A DNA stretch of 64,000 nucleotides from NCBI RefSeq assembly GCF_003315795.1, contig NZ_QMEY01000021.1, positions 1-64,000 of the forward strand. Reading direction: 5' to 3'. Source of the stretch: Spongiactinospora rosea (GTDB lineage Bacteria > Actinomycetota > Actinomycetes > Streptosporangiales > Streptosporangiaceae). Both the position numbers and the translations under genes were made by a program. Of the stretch, positions 1 to 10,046 are shown piece after piece (position 1 is the first letter of the stretch; each line of letters opens with the position of its first letter). Below the pieces are notes generated by a model. The model did not search any database. It saw nothing but the letters and a program-made list of their open reading frames with translations, and was not told where the DNA came from.

Positions 1-67
1 CTCCGCGATAGGTGCCTACCTCCTGGTAGGCGGCGATGATGTCCATGATTTCCCCCGAAGACTTCAT
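1..67 (-). CDS. istA: IS21-family transposase IstA, N-terminal fragment (runs off the left edge)
   Basis: Only the first 22 codons are inside the window; the gene reads leftward and continues outside. The translation starts MKSSGEIMDIIAAYQEVG and continues TYRG, which resembles the start of actinobacterial IS21-type IstA proteins just before the N-terminal helix-turn-helix. The ATG at 67 is chosen because the residues before the internal ATG at 46 also match the family. IstA is the DDE recombinase of IS21 elements and normally works with the AAA+ helper IstB, which must lie to the left if present. The short length limits certainty, but the terminal repeats at 184-249 support the call. Confidence 0.7.
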   Translation of the reverse strand, partial: MKSSGEIMDIIAAYQEVGTYRG

Positions 68-80
68 GGCCGGGCAGACC

Positions 81-133
81 CCCTGAGCGGTGATCTCGTG
101 ACTGGCTGACACCGTCACGATCACCGCTCAGGG
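81..133. repeat. Long inverted repeat between the IS end and istA
   Basis: Arms at 81-102 and 114-133 pair over about 20 bases with one bulge, around an 11-base loop. The hairpin lies just upstream of the transposase start. Such structures can stop read-through transcription from outside the element, which would limit transposase expression; that role is inferred. Confidence 0.6.
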
Positions 134-183
134 CACACATCGCCGCGCGACACACCAACCAGCGCGAAGACGAAGTGGGGACC

Positions 184-249
184 TGAACCGGCCACCTGTG
201 GTGGCCTTGAACTGGCCACCTGTGGGGACTTTTACATGGCCACGGACAG
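184..249. mobile_element. Terminal repeats of an IS21-like element; outer end near 248
   Basis: Two nearly identical 18-base units lie at 184-201 and 208-225 (TGAACYGGCCACCTGTGG), followed by a diverged unit TACATGGCCACGGACAG at 233-249. Several subterminal repeats ending in CA are typical of IS21-family ends. The sequence from 249 onward matches the flank of the CRISPR array near 45153, so the element seems to end at about 248. The other end and any target duplication lie outside the window. Confidence 0.6.
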
Positions 250-480
250 GTCTTTTCGCGTTGGACGCGATTTACTTTAGTTCGAAAACGCTCACTCACC
301 GGCCGGCCTCTGAGCATCGTGACTCGGCGGGGACCGATCTTCTCTCTGGCTGTGGGGCTGTGGCTGATGACACAGAGACGATATCTCGGAAAGGCGTATG
401 AACTGGGCGGCTTGCCGGGCATTGGTGATGGTTCGTGGTCATCAAGGCCGGTTGCGGTGGGCGGCTGAAGGGTCTGGCCG
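249..480 (-). other. CRISPR leader-like block, copy A, cut by the IS21-like end
   Basis: This block aligns with 45153-45400, the sequence on the leader side of the intact array. Shared stretches include TTCGAAAACGCTCACTCACC and ACGATATCTCGGAA, in the same order and spacing. In copy B the first CRISPR repeat lies about 14 bases to the left of the block; in copy A the IS end takes that place. No repeat is visible here, so any array must lie beyond the IS element or have been lost. There is no convincing reading frame. The role as a leader comes from its position in copy B. Confidence 0.65.
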
Positions 481-534
481 TGGCTGGATGGCTTCCGTGG
501 GGTGGGTTTCGGTGTGCTGGTGGCGGTAGCGCCT

Positions 535-1020
535 GGCGGAGCCCGGCCTTGGGAAGGCAGGCCGAGCGTCAGCGAGGTCCAATGCGCGCGAAGCGCGACG
601 CCCTCGGGCGGAGCCCAGTCTGGGAGAACAGGCCGAGCGTTTAGCGAGGTCGATTGCGCGCAGAGCGCGAGCCTCTCGGGCGGGGCCCGGCCTTCTTGCG
701 CGAAGCGCGGCTCTTTCGCGCGAAGCGCGGACCCCCGGGCGAAGCCCGCCGTCTGCGCGCGAAGCGCGACGCTTTCCGGCGAAGCCCGTACAACGCGCGG
801 AGCGCGGCTCTCTCGCGCGAAGCGCGGCCCTTTCAGGCGGAGCCTGGCCGTCCTGCGCGGGGGCGCGGCCCTCTCGGGCGAAGCCCGACCTCTTGCGTGG
901 AGCGCGACTCTTCGGGCGGAGCCCGACTCTCGGGCGGAGCCCAGCCCCGGCGCGGAGCGCGGGCTTGGGAGGTGGGCCGAGCGGAGGGAGGGCGATTGTG
1001 CGCGGGGCGCGGGCTTTGGA
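535..1020. repeat. Array A of GC minihairpins with GNA loops
   Basis: About 15-20 short palindromes alternate through this stretch, mainly of two kinds: GGGC-GRA-GCCC and GCGC-GRA-GCGC. Each has a 4-5 bp GC stem and a GAA or GGA loop. Open frames run through it on both strands, but they reflect repeat composition rather than a gene. The same array type follows the second leader copy (45399-46130). A G-rich tail (about 1029-1085) leads to the PfkB gene. Confidence 0.75.
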
Positions 1021-1093
1021 GGCGGCGTGCGGTAGGTGGGGTGGGGGGTGTGTCAGAGTGGTCGGGTTGGTGGTGTGGAGGGAAGGGGCGGGT

Positions 1094-2050
1094 ATGACCG
1101 GGGGCATCGTCACCGTCCTGGGCGAGAACGTGGCGGACACCTTCGCCGACCCCACCCAAGGTCCCACCGGCACGGACGGAGAGTTGATGTTGCGGGTGCT
1201 GCCCGGGGGCAGTCCCGCCAATACAGCCGTCGCGCTGGCCCGCCTCGGTACGCGGACCCGGTTTCTGGGCCGGTTCTCCGGTGATGTGTTCGCCAGGGCG
1301 TTCCGGGACCGGCTGACGTCATCGGGGGTGAAGCTGACCGGCAGCGTGCGGGCCGCCGAGCCCAGTACGCTCGCCGTCGCGACCCTCGACGAGCGAGGCG
1401 GAGCCGCGTACTCCTTCCACGCCGAGGGCACCGCCGACTGGCAGTGGACCGCCGAGGAGTTGCCCGCGCACGTCCTGGACGAGACGGTGTGCCTGCACAC
1501 CGGTTCGATCGCGCTGGGCAGGGCGCCCGGTGGGCGGGTGATCGAGGAGTTCGCGGAGGCGGCCCGGTATCGGGCGACGATCTCGATCGACCCGAACGTC
1601 CGGCTGCCCCTGGTCACCCTGGACGGGCTGCGCGACCGGCTCCCGTACTGGTGCGCCCTCGCCGACGTGCTGAAACTGAGCGATGACGATCTCGCCCTGC
1701 TCTACCCGGGCTGGTCGATCGAGCGGGCCTGCGACGAGTGGCATGCGGCCGGGGCCGAACTGGTGGTGGTGACCAGGGGCGCGGAGGGCGCGGTGGCGTC
1801 GTTGCGCGGGGAGCGGGTGTCGGTGCCGGGGTTCCGGGTCGCGGTGGTGGACACGGTGGGGGCGGGCGACGCGTTCACGGCCGGGCTGCTGCACTGGCTG
1901 AACGGCGAGCAACTGCTCGGCGGCCGACTGACCGGCCTGGAGATCGGCCAGGTACGCGAGGCGGTCGGCTTCGCGGCCCGGGTGGCCGCGCTGACCTGCT
2001 CGGTCGCCGGGGCGAACCCGCCCTGGGCCGACGTACTCCCCTCTGCGTGA
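1094..2050 (+). CDS. PfkB-family carbohydrate kinase (fructokinase-like)
   Basis: A 318-aa protein of the ribokinase/PfkB family, predicted to phosphorylate a sugar or sugar-like substrate with ATP in the cytoplasm. It has the N-terminal GGSPANTAVALARLG substrate-binding signature (about residues 38-52) and the C-terminal DTVGAGDAFTAGLL signature (about 253-266), whose GAGD aspartate is the catalytic base. The end CSVAGANPPW is common in fructokinase-like members. The ATG at 1094 is preceded by a GGAAGGGG stretch and places the family start correctly; longer upstream frames only read through the hairpin array. Substrate is not predictable. It appears monocistronic. Confidence 0.88.
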   Translation: MTGGIVTVLGENVADTFADPTQGPTGTDGELMLRVLPGGSPANTAVALARLGTRTRFLGRFSGDVFARAFRDRLTSSGVKLTGSVRAAEPSTLAVATLDERGGAAYSFHAEGTADWQWTAEELPAHVLDETVCLHTGSIALGRAPGGRVIEEFAEAARYRATISIDPNVRLPLVTLDGLRDRLPYWCALADVLKLSDDDLALLYPGWSIERACDEWHAAGAELVVVTRGAEGAVASLRGERVSVPGFRVAVVDTVGAGDAFTAGLLHWLNGEQLLGGRLTGLEIGQVREAVGFAARVAALTCSVAGANPPWADVLPSA

Positions 2051-2066
2051 CAAGCCAGCCTAGACA

Positions 2067-2084
2067 GGCAATTAGCTAATTGCC
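2067..2084. promoter_or_regulatory. Perfect 18-bp palindrome, likely ArsR-type operator
   Basis: GGCAATTAGCTAATTGCC is fully self-complementary and AT-rich within a GC-rich genome. It lies between the PfkB stop and the ATG of the ArsR-like regulator, 11 bases upstream of the latter, where an autorepressor would block transcription. Autoregulation is inferred. Confidence 0.6.
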
Positions 2085-2095
2085 ATAATGCCTTA

Positions 2096-2398
2096 ATGCT
2101 GGACGTCGATCTGGTGAAGGCGCTGGCCAACGACAAGCGTCTATTGATCTTGGAGTGGCTGCGCGATCCCGAGAGCCACTTCCCCCCGCAGCGCGACGGC
2201 GATCTCGTACGCGACGGGGTCTGCTCGTTGTTCATCGCCCAGAAGCTGGGTGTGAGCCAGCCGACCTGCGGCGAGCATCTGAAGGTGCTCGCGCAGGCCG
2301 GGCTGCTGCGCGGCAAGAAGATCAAGCAGTGGGTGTTCTACCAGCGCGACGAGGACCGTATTTCCGAGGCGAAGGAGTTGCTGAGCGGTGAGTGGTGA
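2096..2398 (+). CDS. ArsR-family winged-helix transcriptional regulator
   Basis: A 100-aa winged-helix protein. The segment from about residue 42 (CSLFIAQKLGVSQPTCGEHL) is the recognition helix region, followed by KVLAQAGLLRGKKIKQWVFY, which forms the wing. Length and layout match ArsR-type repressors, but no clear metal-binding cysteine pair is visible; C42 and C57 are isolated. A perfect palindrome sits just upstream. It overlaps the start of the YbaK-like gene by 11 bases, so the two are likely co-transcribed. The ATG has no clear ribosome-binding site. Confidence 0.82.
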   Translation: MLDVDLVKALANDKRLLILEWLRDPESHFPPQRDGDLVRDGVCSLFIAQKLGVSQPTCGEHLKVLAQAGLLRGKKIKQWVFYQRDEDRISEAKELLSGEW

Positions 2399-2903
2399 GG
2401 TGGCGACGTCAGAAGGGCTCTACGAGCGGCTGATCACCGACCTGGACGCGGCCGGAGCGCGCTACCGGCTGATCGACCATCCGCCCGAGGGGCGTACCGA
2501 GGTGGTCAGCGCCATGCGCGGGCACGATGTCGCGCACGCGGCCAAGTGCCTGGTCGTCATGGTCAAGATCGGCAAGAAGCAGACCAGGTACGTCCTGGCG
2601 GTCGTCCCCGGCACCGCCCGGCTGGACGTCCAGGCGGTGAAGGCCCTGCTCGACGGCACGTACGCCACCTTCGCCGACCGCGCCAAGGCCGAGGAGCTGG
2701 CCGGGAGCGTCAGCGGCACGGTGCTGCCCTTCAGCTACCACCCCAGGCTGGAGCTGATCGCCGATCCGGAGCTGGAGAAGGCCCCCGAGCTGTACTTCAA
2801 CGCCGCCCGTCTGGATCGCTCCATCGCCCTGGCCACCGACGACTACCTCCGCCTGGCCGCCCCGCGCGTGGCCCCGATCACGACTCCGACAGGTCACGGC
2901 TGA
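2388..2903 (+). CDS. YbaK/EbsC-family aminoacyl-tRNA deacylase-like protein
   Basis: A 171-aa protein with the YbaK/ProX fold. Family members hydrolyse mischarged aminoacyl-tRNA in trans. Visible features are the early VSAMRGHDVAHAAKCLVVMV segment, which holds the conserved lysine, and the later GTVLPFSYHPRLELIADPEL segment typical of the family. The start overlaps the ArsR gene by 11 nt. The end overlaps the convergent mrpG gene by 26 nt. The exact amino-acid specificity is unknown. Confidence 0.8.
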   Translation: MSGEVATSEGLYERLITDLDAAGARYRLIDHPPEGRTEVVSAMRGHDVAHAAKCLVVMVKIGKKQTRYVLAVVPGTARLDVQAVKALLDGTYATFADRAKAEELAGSVSGTVLPFSYHPRLELIADPELEKAPELYFNAARLDRSIALATDDYLRLAAPRVAPITTPTGHG

Positions 2904-3219
2904 GTTCGTCGGTCATCAGCAGGTCCGCCCGCACCCGCCCGGATCGGTACGCCGCCCGCCCCACCATGTGCGCCGCCACCGGGGCCGTCATCAGCTGGAA
3001 TATGGCGACCAGCAGCAGGATCCCGATGTCCAGCGGCGCCTCCGCCCGCAGCCCGATCGCGATCAGGGTCGCCATCAGCCCGATGACCTGTGGTTTGGCT
3101 CCGGTGTGCAGCCGGGCCAGGGTGTCGGGGAAGCGCAGCAGCCCCACCCCGGCCGTCAGCGAGAACAGCGCGCCGAGCAGCAGCAGCACCGCCACCAGTA
3201 CGTCCGGTACGACGCTCAC
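2878..3219 (-). CDS. mrpG: Mrp/Mnh antiporter subunit G
   Basis: A 113-aa membrane protein, last gene of the Mrp operon. It has three hydrophobic segments, including the GVGLLRFPDTLARLHTGAKP motif typical of MnhG/PhaG. The GTG at 3219 overlaps the mrpF stop codon (GTGA), so translation is probably coupled. MrpG is a small subunit of the multi-protein Na+(K+)/H+ antiporter. The 3' end overlaps the convergent YbaK-like gene by 26 nt. Confidence 0.88.
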   Translation of the reverse strand: MSVVPDVLVAVLLLLGALFSLTAGVGLLRFPDTLARLHTGAKPQVIGLMATLIAIGLRAEAPLDIGILLLVAIFQLMTAPVAAHMVGRAAYRSGRVRADLLMTDELSRDLSES

Positions 3220-3479
3220 TCGCTGTTCCTGCGCACCGCGAAGCGGGCCACCGACACCGACCCGACGAACCCCACGATGGAGACCACCAGCAGGATCGGC
3301 AGCGTGGCGGTGTAGCGGTGGTAGGCCGCCTCCAGCCCGATCCCGACCACGGTCACCGCGATCAGCACGTCCAGCGCCAGCGCCCGGTCCAGCCGGCTGG
3401 GGCCGGTGATCAGCCGGATCATCGCCAGCAGTCCGGCCAGGCCGAGCAGCCCGGCGCACACCCCCACGACCGCCGTCAC
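3216..3479 (-). CDS. mrpF: Mrp/Mnh antiporter subunit F
   Basis: An 87-aa protein with three predicted membrane helices and the RLITGPSRLDRALALDVL segment typical of MnhF/MrpF. The start GTG overlaps the mrpE stop and the end overlaps mrpG, each by 4 nt. It is a structural subunit of the Mrp complex in the cytoplasmic membrane. A longer frame through the upstream region exists but is out of phase with the family. Confidence 0.88.
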   Translation of the reverse strand: MTAVVGVCAGLLGLAGLLAMIRLITGPSRLDRALALDVLIAVTVVGIGLEAAYHRYTATLPILLVVSIVGFVGSVSVARFAVRRNSE

Positions 3480-3978
3480 AGGACTTCCCTTCTGTCGTCC
3501 GCCGTACCGATCGCCCGAATGACCCGCTTCTCCAGGTCGAGCGCGTCCTGCCGGGCCTTGTCCAGGCCGCCCTGTTCGTCCACGCCGAGCACGTGGACGT
3601 ACAGCGTCTGCCTGGACCTCCTGACCTCCACCACCAGGCTGCCGGGCAGCGCGGACAGCGCCAGCGCGGTGAACACCATGGTCAGGTCGCTCTGGGTGCG
3701 CAGCGCCACCGCGATCACCGCGTTGACCGGCGGCGGGCCCGGGCGCAGGGCCTGCCAGCCGACCCGCGTGCCGGACCGGGCCATGTCGAGCACGAACCAG
3801 CCGAGCAGCCGCAGGCAGCCGCCGATCCGTACGCGTGCGCCCGCGCCGACGTGCGGCAGCCGGGACAGCGCGGCCACCAGCAGGCCGACGGCCAGGCCGG
3901 ACAGCACGTTGGCGAACGAGAGGTTGCCCCACAGCAGGACCCAGATGACGGCCATGCCGACGACCGGCGCGGCGATCC

Positions 3979-3982
<4 letters not shown>
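3476..3982 (-). CDS. mrpE: Mrp/Mnh antiporter subunit E
   Basis: A 168-aa protein with two N-terminal membrane helices (WVLLWGNLSFANVLSGLAVG) and a soluble C-terminal domain (TLYVHVLGVDEQGGLDKAR) as in MnhE. The ATG at 3982 overlaps the mrpD stop by 4 nt. The C-terminal basic/acidic tail is of normal length. Its place between D and F matches the canonical mrp order. Confidence 0.88.
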
Positions 3983-5519
<1,537 letters not shown>

Positions 5520-5523
<4 letters not shown>

Positions 5524-6107
5524 GACGAGTCCTCGCCCATCGTGGTGTCCACGCCGCCCTCGGGGTCGTCAGCGGCCATCTGGCGCTCCCACTCCTCGCG
5601 CATCCGCCTGCGCAGGTCCCTGCGCTCGCGCCGTACCGTGCCGCGCAGCCCGAGCCGCGCCCGCAGCCCCGCCCGGAACCCCTCCTCCGCGTGGATCCGG
5701 CGCATCCGCTCGACCTCCTCGCGGACCCGGTGCCTGGCCAGTTCGCGTTCCACGCGGGCGATGACCCTGCGGTCCTCCTCGTCGTCGCGTACCTCGTCGT
5801 CGCCGGTCAGCCGCATGGCCCGGTGCGAAAGGGACAGCAGAAAGGCGGTGAGCGCCAGCGTGATCACGATCGCGGTGAGGATCATCACCTGCGGCAGCGG
5901 GTCGCTGATGCCCTCCGAGCCGAACAGCCCCCGGATCGGCGGCCTGCCGGTGACCCCGCCGGACAGCAGGATGAACAGGTTGGCCCCGTTGCCGATCAGC
6001 ACCACGCCGAGCACGATCCTGGTCAGGCTGCGTTCCAGCAGCAGGTAGATCCCGGCGCCGCCCAGCGTCGCCACCGTGGCGAGGACCATCAGGTCCGGGC
6101 CGCTCAT
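5520..6107 (-). CDS. mrpC: Mrp/Mnh antiporter subunit C with a charged C-terminal extension
   Basis: A 195-aa protein. Residues 1 to about 100 form three membrane helices like NuoK/MnhC, including GVVLIGNGANLFILLSGG and the DPLPQVMILTAIVITLALTA helix. The remaining 90 or so residues are a charged Arg/Glu-rich tail (for example RVIARVERELARHRVREEVE) that looks helical and cytoplasmic and is longer than in typical MnhC proteins of about 110-125 aa. It overlaps mrpA and mrpD by 4 nt each. Confidence 0.88.
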
Positions 6108-8929
6108 GGAGTGATCACCTCCTCGCCCTCCTCCTCGACCTGCCGGTCCAGTTCGTCGCCCATGGCCCGCAGTACGTCGAGCACCACGCCGATGACCACC
6201 AGGTAGACCCCGATGTCGAACGCGAGCGAGGTGACCAGGTGGACGTCGCCGAGCACCGGCAGCCGCCAGTGCAGCACCGTCTCGCGCAGCACGCTGCCGG
6301 TGAGCGCGAGCCCGGTCAGCCCGGTCACGGCCATCACCCCGAGGCCGGTGCCCTGGCAGACGCCGGGGCCGATCGGCATGGCCTCGGCGAGTTCGTAGCG
6401 GCCCCCGGCCAGGTACCGGACGGTCAGCGCGAGCCCGGCCACCAGCCCGGCGGCGAACCCCCCGCCGGGCGTGCCGTGCCCGCTGAACAGCAGGTAGATC
6501 GACAGCACCAGCATCGGGTGGAAGATCGTCCGCGCGACCACCTCGAACATGATCGACCGGCGTTCGGGGGACAGCGTCTCGCTGCCGCGCAGCCAGGTGG
6601 TGGCCTCGGCGTCCGCAGGCGGCTCGCCGAAGGAGCGCAGGCCGGGCAGCGACCAGGTGCCGCCGGGCGCATCGACCGTCCTCGGCAGCCTCGGCCGGCG
6701 ACGTACGTAGATCAGCCCGGTCACCCCCGCCGCCGCGATCAGCAGGACCGAACTCTCCCCCATGGTGTCCCAGGCGCGCAGGTCCACCAGGGCGATGTTG
6801 ACGATGTTGGCGCCCCCGGCCGCCTCGGCGGCGTCGGGGTAGGCGGCGGAGATCGGGACCTGGGTGCGGGCGTTGACGGCGACGTAGCCCATCGCGGCGA
6901 TCAGCAGCCCGGACGCCACGCCGAGCGCCGCGTTGACCCGGCGCATGCCGACGTACTGGCGTTCCACGAACCGGGGCGGCAGCCTGCGCAGTACCAGCAC
7001 GAACGCCACCAGCGTGACCGTCTCGGTGAGGAACTGCGTGAGCCCCAGGTCGGGCGCGCCGTGCAGGACGAACATGGTCGCCGTGCCGGTGCCGGTCACC
7101 GCCGCGCACATCACGGCGGGCATCCGCCAGGACTGGAGGGTGGTGGCGAACGCGGCCAGGCACACCAGCCCGGCCACGATGATCTCCGCGGGGACGTACC
7201 AGACCCGCGCCGCCCCCGGCCAGGGCAGCCCCGACACCAGCGCCGCGCCGGGCAGCACCAGCAGCGCGGACAGGATGTAACGCAGGTAGACCGGCAGCGA
7301 GCCGCGCTGGGTGAACCGGGTGGCCTGGTCGGCGGCGTGGTCCAGGCCGCGCATGATCAGCCGGAAGGTCCGCTCGGCGTCGATCGGCGGATGCAGCGAG
7401 TTCTGTACGCGGGCCACGAGGGGACGCCCCAGGAACAGCACGAAGCCCACGGCCAGCACCACGGCGGACAGCAGCAGCGGCACGGTGAACCCGTGCCACA
7501 GCGCCAGCGGCTCGTCCGCGGTTCCCGCCGGATAGACCGCGCTGTACCCGGCAAGCCACCCGTCGATGACCGGCGCGAGCGGCCCGAGCAGCAGGCTCAG
7601 CACCGCGAGCAGCACCACGGGCCCGGCCGGCACCGCCCCCGGAGGGTGTACCACGACGGGCCGGACGCCCTTGTCCGCGAACGCCCCCCACACGAACCGC
7701 AGGCTGTAGGCGACGGTCAGCGCCGACCCCGCCACCAGGACCGTCAGCACCACCCCGTCGGACAGGAAGGCCGCGAAGGCCGCCTCCTTGCCGACGAACC
7801 CCGCCAGCGGCGGCACCCCGGCCATGGACGCCGCCAGCAGCACCGCCGCCGCGCGGGTGATCGGCATGGACCGCCCCACGCCACTGAGTTTGCGCAGGTC
7901 GCGGGTGCCGGTGGCGTGGTCCACGATGCCGACGACCATGAACAGCCCGGCCTTGAACACCGCGTGCGCGATCAGCAGGTACGCCCCCGCCTGCGCGGCG
8001 GCCCGGCCCCCCGCGCCCAGCAGCGCGGTCAGGAACCCGAGCTGGCTGACCGTCCCGAAGGCCAGCAGCAGCTTCAGGTCGTGCTTGCGCAGCGCCCGCC
8101 ACGCGCCCACCAGCATCGTGACCCCGCCGAAGACCAGCACGACCGGCCGCCAGACCGGATCGGCGGCGAACGCCGGAGCCAGCCGGGCCACCAGGTAGAC
8201 CCCGGCCTTGACCATGGCCGCCGCGTGCAGGTAGGCGCTGACCGGGGTGGGCGCGGCCATCGCGCCGGGCAGCCAGAAGTGGAACGGCACCAGCGCCGAC
8301 TTGCTCAGCGCGCCCACCAGGATCAGCGCCAGGGCGACCGACGCGACCGGGCCCGCGGGCGGCGCGGCCAGGATCTCCGAGATCCGGAACGTGCCCGCGC
8401 GCAGCCCGAGCAGGATCAGCCCGGAGAGCATGGTCAGCCCGCCCGCCGCGGTGACGACGATCGCGGTGAGCGCGGCCCGCCTGCTGGTGCGGTCCTCGGC
8501 GTCGTAGCCGATCAGCAGGTAGGAGAAGACGGTGGTGAGTTCCCAGAAGACGTAGAGCAGGATGAGGTCGTCGGCCAGTACGAGGCCGAGCATCGCCCCG
8601 GCGAACGCGGTGAACTCCCCGGCGAAGGCGGGCAGCCCCGGCGCGCCCGGGGTGAAGTAGCCCCCGCAGTAGACCAGGATCAGCGCGCCGATGCCCGCCA
8701 CGATCAGGGTCATCACCAGGCCGAGGGTGTCCATCCGGAAGGCGAGCTGGACCTGAAGCTGAGGGACCCACGGCACGACCTGCTCGTGCGGCACGGGCAC
8801 GGCGAGCGCCCACAGGGTGACGGCGGCGGGTACCAGCGCGACCAGCCAGAAGGCCCGCAGTCCCAGCGTGCGCAGCGCGGTGGGCGCGAGCACGGCGGCG
8901 GCGAAGAAGGCGGCCACGGCAAGCAGCAT
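6104..8929 (-). CDS. mrpA: Mrp/Mnh antiporter subunit A, fused A-B form
   Basis: A 941-aa, first gene of the operon. The N-terminal two thirds are the NuoL-like pump domain (FWELTTVFSYLLIGYDAEDR, KSALVPFHFWLPGAMAAPTP, KHDLKLLLAFGTVSQLGF). A middle region resembles the MbhD/E-like part (HGAPDLGLTQFLTETVTLVA). The C-terminal segment (LSIYLLFSGHGTPGGGFAAG) is an MrpB domain, so no separate mrpB is needed. The complex exchanges cytoplasmic Na+ or K+ for protons and supports pH and salt homeostasis. No clear promoter was recognised upstream. Confidence 0.92.
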   Translation of the reverse strand: MLLAVAAFFAAAVLAPTALRTLGLRAFWLVALVPAAVTLWALAVPVPHEQVVPWVPQLQVQLAFRMDTLGLVMTLIVAGIGALILVYCGGYFTPGAPGLPAFAGEFTAFAGAMLGLVLADDLILLYVFWELTTVFSYLLIGYDAEDRTSRRAALTAIVVTAAGGLTMLSGLILLGLRAGTFRISEILAAPPAGPVASVALALILVGALSKSALVPFHFWLPGAMAAPTPVSAYLHAAAMVKAGVYLVARLAPAFAADPVWRPVVLVFGGVTMLVGAWRALRKHDLKLLLAFGTVSQLGFLTALLGAGGRAAAQAGAYLLIAHAVFKAGLFMVVGIVDHATGTRDLRKLSGVGRSMPITRAAAVLLAASMAGVPPLAGFVGKEAAFAAFLSDGVVLTVLVAGSALTVAYSLRFVWGAFADKGVRPVVVHPPGAVPAGPVVLLAVLSLLLGPLAPVIDGWLAGYSAVYPAGTADEPLALWHGFTVPLLLSAVVLAVGFVLFLGRPLVARVQNSLHPPIDAERTFRLIMRGLDHAADQATRFTQRGSLPVYLRYILSALLVLPGAALVSGLPWPGAARVWYVPAEIIVAGLVCLAAFATTLQSWRMPAVMCAAVTGTGTATMFVLHGAPDLGLTQFLTETVTLVAFVLVLRRLPPRFVERQYVGMRRVNAALGVASGLLIAAMGYVAVNARTQVPISAAYPDAAEAAGGANIVNIALVDLRAWDTMGESSVLLIAAAGVTGLIYVRRRPRLPRTVDAPGGTWSLPGLRSFGEPPADAEATTWLRGSETLSPERRSIMFEVVARTIFHPMLVLSIYLLFSGHGTPGGGFAAGLVAGLALTVRYLAGGRYELAEAMPIGPGVCQGTGLGVMAVTGLTGLALTGSVLRETVLHWRLPVLGDVHLVTSLAFDIGVYLVVIGVVLDVLRAMGDELDRQVEEEGEEVITP

Positions 8930-9089
8930 CCGCTCAGTTCACCTACGCCCCCGCGCCCGGACCAGAACCGACCAGCCGTCTCCCCCGCGAAACGGCCGAA
9001 CCCGGCGATCGTAACCGCAGCTCAGGGCCGTTTCCGGGCAGGCTCGCCGACCCGGCGCGGCCGAGGCGGCACCGAGGAAGGTCTCAGGC

Positions 9090-10046
9090 TCACCGGCCCA
9101 GCGCGACGGACGCGGTACGCAGCAGAGTCGTGGGATCGGTTTCGGGGGCGTCGCGGATGACGGCCACGTCGAGCCCGGCGTCGGCGAGTCCGCGCAGATG
9201 GCGGGCCGCGTCGCCGAGGGTCCCCGCCGCGGTGAAGACGTCGAGCAGGACGTCGTCCACCAGGTCGGTACGGGGCGCGCCGGCGCGCCACCCGGCCCGG
9301 AAGGCGGCGCAGCGCTCCGGGTCCAGCCCGGCGGTCCGGGTGATCTCGTGGTCGCCGTGCACGCCCAGGTACGTGGCGACCCCGGCGCGGGCGCGGTCGC
9401 GGGCGGCGGCCGGGTCGGCGTCGTCCACCGACAGCCCGACATATGCCGACAGTTCCAGGTCCGCGCCGACGCGCTCGCGTACCGAGGCCACGTACGGCGC
9501 GGACGACAGAATCGACAGCAGCAGCCCGTCGGCCCGTTCCGCCGCCATGGCCAGCGCCCGCGGCCCCTTGACGCCGAGGACGATCGGCGGGCGGGTGCGC
9601 GGCGGGGTGAAGGCCAGCGTGGCCTCCACCTGGAAGTGCGCGCCGTGGTGGCGTACCGGCTCGCCGGTCATCAGCGCGCGGACCAGGTCCACCGACTCGG
9701 TCAGCCGCCCGATCGGCCGGTCGAACGGGATGCCGAGCTGGTCGCTCATCCAGCGCGGATTGCTCGCGCCCAGCCCGAGCACCGCCCGGCCCTCGCTCAC
9801 CTCGTCCAGCGCGGCCAGTTCCATGGCGATCAGCGCGGGGTGCCGGGTCCAGGGGTTGATCACGCCGATCCCGATCCGCACCCGCTCGGTGACCGCCGCG
9901 ATGGCCCCGGCCAGCGCGAACGCGCCGCGTTCGCAGTAGTCCTCGGTGATCCACACGGTGTCGCACCCGGCCTGCTCGGCGGCCCGCGCGACCCGTACGG
10001 CGTCGCCCGCCGCACGGTGGCCGGAGATCGAGAACGCGAGCCTCAC
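9090..10046 (-). CDS. LLM-class flavin- or F420-dependent oxidoreductase
   Basis: A 318-aa luciferase-like TIM-barrel protein. Visible motifs are the opening VRLAFSISGH, the CDTVWITEDYCERGAFALAG region and RAVLGLGASNPRWMSDQLGI, typical of F420-dependent reductases of the methylene-H4MPT reductase branch. The GTG at 10046 overlaps the stop of the upstream threonine-synthase-like gene by 3 nt. It is the last gene of the catabolic cluster 9090-14779. F420 rather than FMN is likely for this subfamily but cannot be proven here. Confidence 0.83.
   Translation of the reverse strand: MRLAFSISGHRAAGDAVRVARAAEQAGCDTVWITEDYCERGAFALAGAIAAVTERVRIGIGVINPWTRHPALIAMELAALDEVSEGRAVLGLGASNPRWMSDQLGIPFDRPIGRLTESVDLVRALMTGEPVRHHGAHFQVEATLAFTPPRTRPPIVLGVKGPRALAMAAERADGLLLSILSSAPYVASVRERVGADLELSAYVGLSVDDADPAAARDRARAGVATYLGVHGDHEITRTAGLDPERCAAFRAGWRAGAPRTDLVDDVLLDVFTAAGTLGDAARHLRGLADAGLDVAVIRDAPETDPTTLLRTASVALGR

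Noticed and set aside
249..480. A tRNA or small RNA gene in the leader block (because of GTTCGAAAAC)
   Set aside because: No cloverleaf can be drawn around it, and it matches the CRISPR leader flank instead.
1029..1085. G-quadruplex upstream of the PfkB gene
   Set aside because: The stretch is G-rich, but four well-spaced G-runs of three or more are not convincing, so I do not list it as a feature.
442..1617. Long open frames on both strands through the hairpin array and PfkB region
   Set aside because: They follow repeat composition (Ala/Arg/Gly/Pro), differ between the two arrays and have no recognisable domain; the PfkB frame from 1094 is the real gene.
6239..9160. A 973-residue plus-strand frame opposite mrpA
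   Set aside because: Low-complexity Arg/Gln/His/Gly composition typical of antisense frames in high-GC DNA.
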